NCBI GenBank assembly: GCA_025738555.1
Contig: JAOVFP010000003.1
Span: forward strand, 5,704,001-5,768,000
Direction of reading: 5' to 3'
Source: Cyathus striatus
Lineage: Eukaryota; Basidiomycota; Agaricomycetes; Agaricales; Nidulariaceae
DNA length: 64,000 nt
In this document: positions 60,874 to 64,000 of the stretch, piece by piece
How the letters are laid out: each line of letters opens with the position of its first letter
How positions within the stretch are numbered: the stretch's first letter is position 1
Made by a program: the position numbers and the translations under genes
The notes under the pieces: generated by a model
The model's database searches: none
The model's input: the letters and a program-made list of their open reading frames with translations, nothing else
Told to the model about the DNA's origin: nothing

Positions 60874-61198
60874 TCAGCGAGCTTCGAATTGTACCACTTT
60901 TTAAAACCAGATAAGTTTATTGTTTACGACTGTAGTTAAAAAATATACGTACTTCTCCTTGTTCGCTTTTTGTACATTATACGATGACCACATTCTCTGC
61001 AGCGTATAGGTTCCCGAGATTTCAGCTCGTTTTTAGCACCGCAATCTGTTCATGCTCAAGCACAAAAGCCAGAACGCCACTTAAGTACTACGTACCTGCA
61101 CAAATGTATTCCATATCTTGCCTAGGCATCGGCATAAATGCATTGTTGCCACCGGCACCTGCTGCGTTGTTGCTCATGCCCTCCTGTTGGCTGCTCAT
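60874..61198 (-). CDS. RPB12: RNA polymerase subunit RPB12/RPC10 (ABC10-alpha)
   Basis: Small zinc subunit shared by RNA polymerases I, II and III. Three exons on the minus strand (61198-61096, 61045-60953, 60896-60874) join to 72 aa; each is too short to show as a long frame. The N-terminus is [17 protein letters not shown], then [20 protein letters not shown], where the first CxxC is built across intron 1. [20 protein letters not shown] carries the second CxxC, and KRTRRMVQFEAR is the family's ending, with the last 7 codons in exon 3. Junctions are GTACGT...ACAG and GTACGT...AAAAG, all in phase. The match to the universal RPB12 pattern is strong. Confidence 0.9.
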
Positions 61199-62237
61199 CG
61201 TGGTGGTTGGCCATCAAATAAATGTACGCGCTCTGCTTAAGTAAGTCGTCGTTGAGCCGCCGACTCACTGTGACATGAATGCATGTCACGGTGATATTCC
61301 CACTAACTTTAGTTAGTAGGGTTATGGGGCTCGACGTTGAAAAACTTTTTGGCAGTAAATTTCGATGCCGTGAAGCCGAGTCGTCATGGGTTCAGTTATT
61401 TGGCAAATTCCTTATTCAAGTATTGTTCACCGACCGGTTTAGTAGATATAAGTATGGTATATGTCAGGAATGGGTTCCTCTACTTTCTTTCGTAGCTTTC
61501 TCTGTGTAGGTGGTTTTGGTTTATTCAAACTTATCGTAGTTAGTGGGCTTTGCCGGCGATAGCCGGCCTTATTTATTATTTGCTTTCAAAGGTGTCTCAA
61601 ACAATGCGCGCTACTGTATGTTTCCGGTTCAACTCGCAACGCTTACTTTTTGCTATTTTCTTCGCTCAGACATAACCGACAGCGAAACCTTGCCTGCTAG
61701 GCTTATTTTCAGAGGCGCATAGGAATTTTACCCGTATTGCTGTGCCGCAACTTTCATTTGATATATTGATACAGCCTACAGCCTGAACTCCGAACATGCA
61801 GGGTTGACGCGGTCAGATCCTTGCCAACTCAGCTGAAAGCGCCCGGACAGTTCAAGCTAAGCTAAGTTTACCTTTCAAAATTTAAGGATACGAGGAGATC
61901 TCGCTGGAGAATACTTCACTATCCTCATCTGTGAATACTGTCGATGTACGGGACTCATCTTGCACAGGCGGACTAATGAATTCGATAATATTTCTATTAC
62001 CGTAAACATAACCAAAATGTCCAAGCCATGTTTCATGCACGAGTCGGTTAAACGGGTCGTACAGTAATTCCCATGTACACTCAGCGGGCGCGATGATCAC
62101 ACAAACGCTTAAGTACAGGCTACGCCTCTACTCTGTCCCTTTATGTCTCGCTGACCTTCACATTCACTATTCTCCGTTTCTCGCCCTTCCTTCCTTATTT
62201 CCGGTTTCTCTTCTCATCATTTGGGGCAGCAGCGAAG
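61199..62237. other. Spacer with hairpins and one possible small frame
   Basis: About 1 kb between the RPB12 start and aspartic protease 2. It contains two adjacent hairpins: GTGACATG/CATGTCAC (61270-61277/61282-61289) and CTAACT/AGTTAG (61302-61317). A GCCGGCGATAGCCGGC palindrome lies near 61555. The minus-strand frame 61882-62100 is listed separately. Confidence 0.45.
61882..62100 (-). CDS. Possible small protein, unknown
   Basis: Uninterrupted 72-aa frame starting MIIAPAECTWELLYDPFNR and ending EVFSSEISSYP. Its amino-acid mix is protein-like, with an acidic tail, but there is no known motif, and it lies in the upstream region of the second protease. It could be chance. Confidence 0.25.
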   Translation of the reverse strand: MIIAPAECTWELLYDPFNRLVHETWLGHFGYVYGNRNIIEFISPPVQDESRTSTVFTDEDSEVFSSEISSYP

Positions 62238-64000
62238 ATGCCGCGGACCTTTTCTATCCTTTTACTACTGAGTTTCGTGTGGTCTAGCTTAGGAGTCAAA
62301 TTTACTTTCACGAAACAGCCATCGGGGTCTTCACGCAATGCTCATTCACAGCTCCTTGCTTCTGTAGGCAACGATCTTGGTTCGATTAATGTTGCTGGAT
62401 CTGCAAGTGGTGCAAATGAGAGCAGGACAGAGATTGGGAATATCAATGATATACGGGTGTGTTTCCCTTGTAATTTACCACATGCTTTTGTCTCTGAATT
62501 AGTTTCAGTATACTACCACTGTCAGCGTTAATGGAAAATGTAAATATATATTTTGTACTTAACCGAGATTATGCTGAGCTGAGATAGTGATCCCTGTTGC
62601 ATTGGATACTGGGAGTACGGATTTATGGTACGTCTGCGAATTTTACTATTCCACATTATTTAAGACCTCATGGGACAGGGTTATGCCACCGGACGGCCTG
62701 GGACAGTTTGAGAACACGGGAATAGGCCTTAACCTAAAATATGGCGATGGTTCGTATGGAGTGCAAGGAACGATTGGTGCTGCCCCTTTCGAATTTGGAA
62801 ATTTCACAATTGAAAGGCAAGGTAAGTATCATGTTTCTGTGTAACTCATAGTTCTCCTGATCAATCTTCGTTATTCAGCTTTTTTGTATGTGAATAAAGT
62901 AGGTTCAATGGTGTTAGTGGTATATTTGCGATAGCTTGACGAGGGGTGTGTAGAGCACGATTACCGGTATTACCGACATTGGCCTTCATGGCCTCTTCGG
63001 TCTCGGTCTTGATACTCGTGGTGCATCTCCAATAAAAACGAAAATTGCTTCAATTCCCGGTAAAGATCAAAGCTGGGGAGCCTCTGTATTGGAGAATATC
63101 TTCAATCAACATCCCACACAACCCAACTTCATCGGCTTTGATCTGGTTAGAGCCCAGGATATGGAAGGTAGTAAGGATGGATCCTTCACCATAGGCGAAT
63201 ACGACGAAAATTATGCGGCAATCGAGCTAGTTCCCAAGCTGCCACAGTTTCCTCTTAATTCTGATCGGTGGACTCTCCTCGTCGATGCTATTTCAGCAAA
63301 CGGAAAGTCCGTTCCTTTATCAAGCTCTATCTCCAAGGCCCCTAAAAATAGAGCCGTTGCTTTACTGGATACAGGCGCGCCGAATACAATTTTCCCAGTT
63401 GATGTGCTCGACGCAATTTTTTCTCAATTTCCGAGTGCTGTTAAATTTGCACAGGAAGGTGAAGAAGTGGCTTGGATCGTACCATGCAATGCCACAGCCC
63501 TTTTAAAGTTTAACTTCAGGTATGTACGGGGTTTCATCGAAGTTCCTGTTCGTTAGTTGAGACCTTCACAGCGGTGTCGAGGTTCCAATACATCCTCTTG
63601 ATATGTCCGTTGTCTATAAGGATGTGAATCTGTTCGGCCAGAATTACACTTTCTGTATGTCGTCTCCTGGGGGTCAAGATGGTTACTCGAAGGACTTCGA
63701 CATAATGCTCGGTGACGATTTCTTACGGAATGTTTACAGTATTTACGACTTCGGCGACAACCAATCCAACGGTACTTCTGGCGAACCTTATATGCAGCTG
63801 CTGGCCAAGACGAACTTTGACAAGGCAAAAGACCAGTTTATGTCAATTAGGAACCGATTACTCTCTCAAACCCAAGAAGTTTCTCCGTCTGAAATACTGG
63901 ATCTATTAACCAGGCAAATTCAGCTTCAGGGCGGTCATGTGGTCTCCGCTAACAGTAGTATGAGAAATGTGACCAAGACATATGCCCGTGTAGTTGTGGG
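62238..64000 (+). CDS. Aspartic protease (A1 family), copy 2, runs off the window end
   Basis: Tandem paralogue of the gene at 58579. Exons: 62238-62456, 62509-62539, 62588-62627, 62679-62821, 62879-62898, 62954-63519, 63572 to beyond 64000. Signal peptide PRTFSILLLLSFVWSSLGV; catalytic motifs VALDTGSTDLWV and ALLDTGAPNTIFP; flap KYGDGSYGVQGTIG; DFDIMLGDDFLRNVYSIYDF in the C-lobe. The order of motifs equals copy 1, and the stalk begins at the window edge, so the membrane helix is probably just outside. Compared with copy 1 it has two extra introns (62540-62587 and 62899-62953), the second leaving a 20-nt exon. The exon phases agree with the copy 1 reading. Confidence 0.85.

Noticed and set aside
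1..64000. CRISPR arrays, bacterial operons, phage or virus genes
   Set aside because: No spaced repeats or viral hallmark motifs; all supported genes are eukaryotic with spliceosomal introns.

Overview
This window looks like nuclear DNA of a filamentous basidiomycete, most likely a mushroom-forming Agaricomycete. The genes are dense and cut by many short introns (about 45-70 nt, GT...AG). The gene set also fits a fungus rather than an animal or plant: an Ssk1-type response regulator, Erg27, an Rds1-like ferritin-domain protein and vacuolar-type proteases occur beside an ARS2 homologue and a KDM3-like JmjC demethylase. I cannot name the species.

Layout. 1-3134: gene-poor, with a long-TIR DNA element at 231-969. 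3135-8515: three mitochondrial genes (FLX1/SLC25A32-like carrier, IF-3, and a large PPR-like protein on the minus strand). 9052-19047: a run of nuclear RNA genes on the plus strand: CBP80, ESF2, ARS2 and LCP5. 19048-23005: gene-poor, with two tentative small spliced genes and a TIR element at 21524-22663. 23006-24167: a spliced four-helix membrane protein. 24594-28773: SSK1. 29452-30913: ERG27. 30914-34983: gene-poor, with a TA-flanked TIR element and a G-rich/C-rich pair. 34984-39253: KDM3-like JmjC protein. 39448-43535: a long disordered protein ending in an MDR-like oxidoreductase domain. 43919-47718 (minus): CTU1/NCS6 and NOP58. 48074-50329: serine carboxypeptidase. 51576-52974: ferritin-like secreted protein. 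53816-57320 (minus): fibrillarin and an EAF-family elongation factor. 58579-64000: two tandem membrane-type aspartic proteases, with the small RNA polymerase subunit RPB12/RPC10 between them on the minus strand. The second protease runs off the window end.

How the genes relate. Many serve nuclear RNA: CBP80 and ARS2 form the cap-binding/ARS2 complex, ESF2 and LCP5 belong to the small-subunit processome, NOP58 and fibrillarin are core box C/D snoRNP proteins, EAF is an elongation factor and RPB12 is shared by the three RNA polymerases. CTU1 adds tRNA thiolation. This is a clustering of related housekeeping roles, not an operon.

Two cautions. Several conserved genes carry what look like single-base indels (near 6017, 14942, 17834, 26652, 39669 and, tentatively, 19343). 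Most sit in short homopolymers, so residual assembly errors are the simplest reading. All exon boundaries were read by eye from splice consensus, phase and protein similarity remembered from families; none was tested by search or RNA data.
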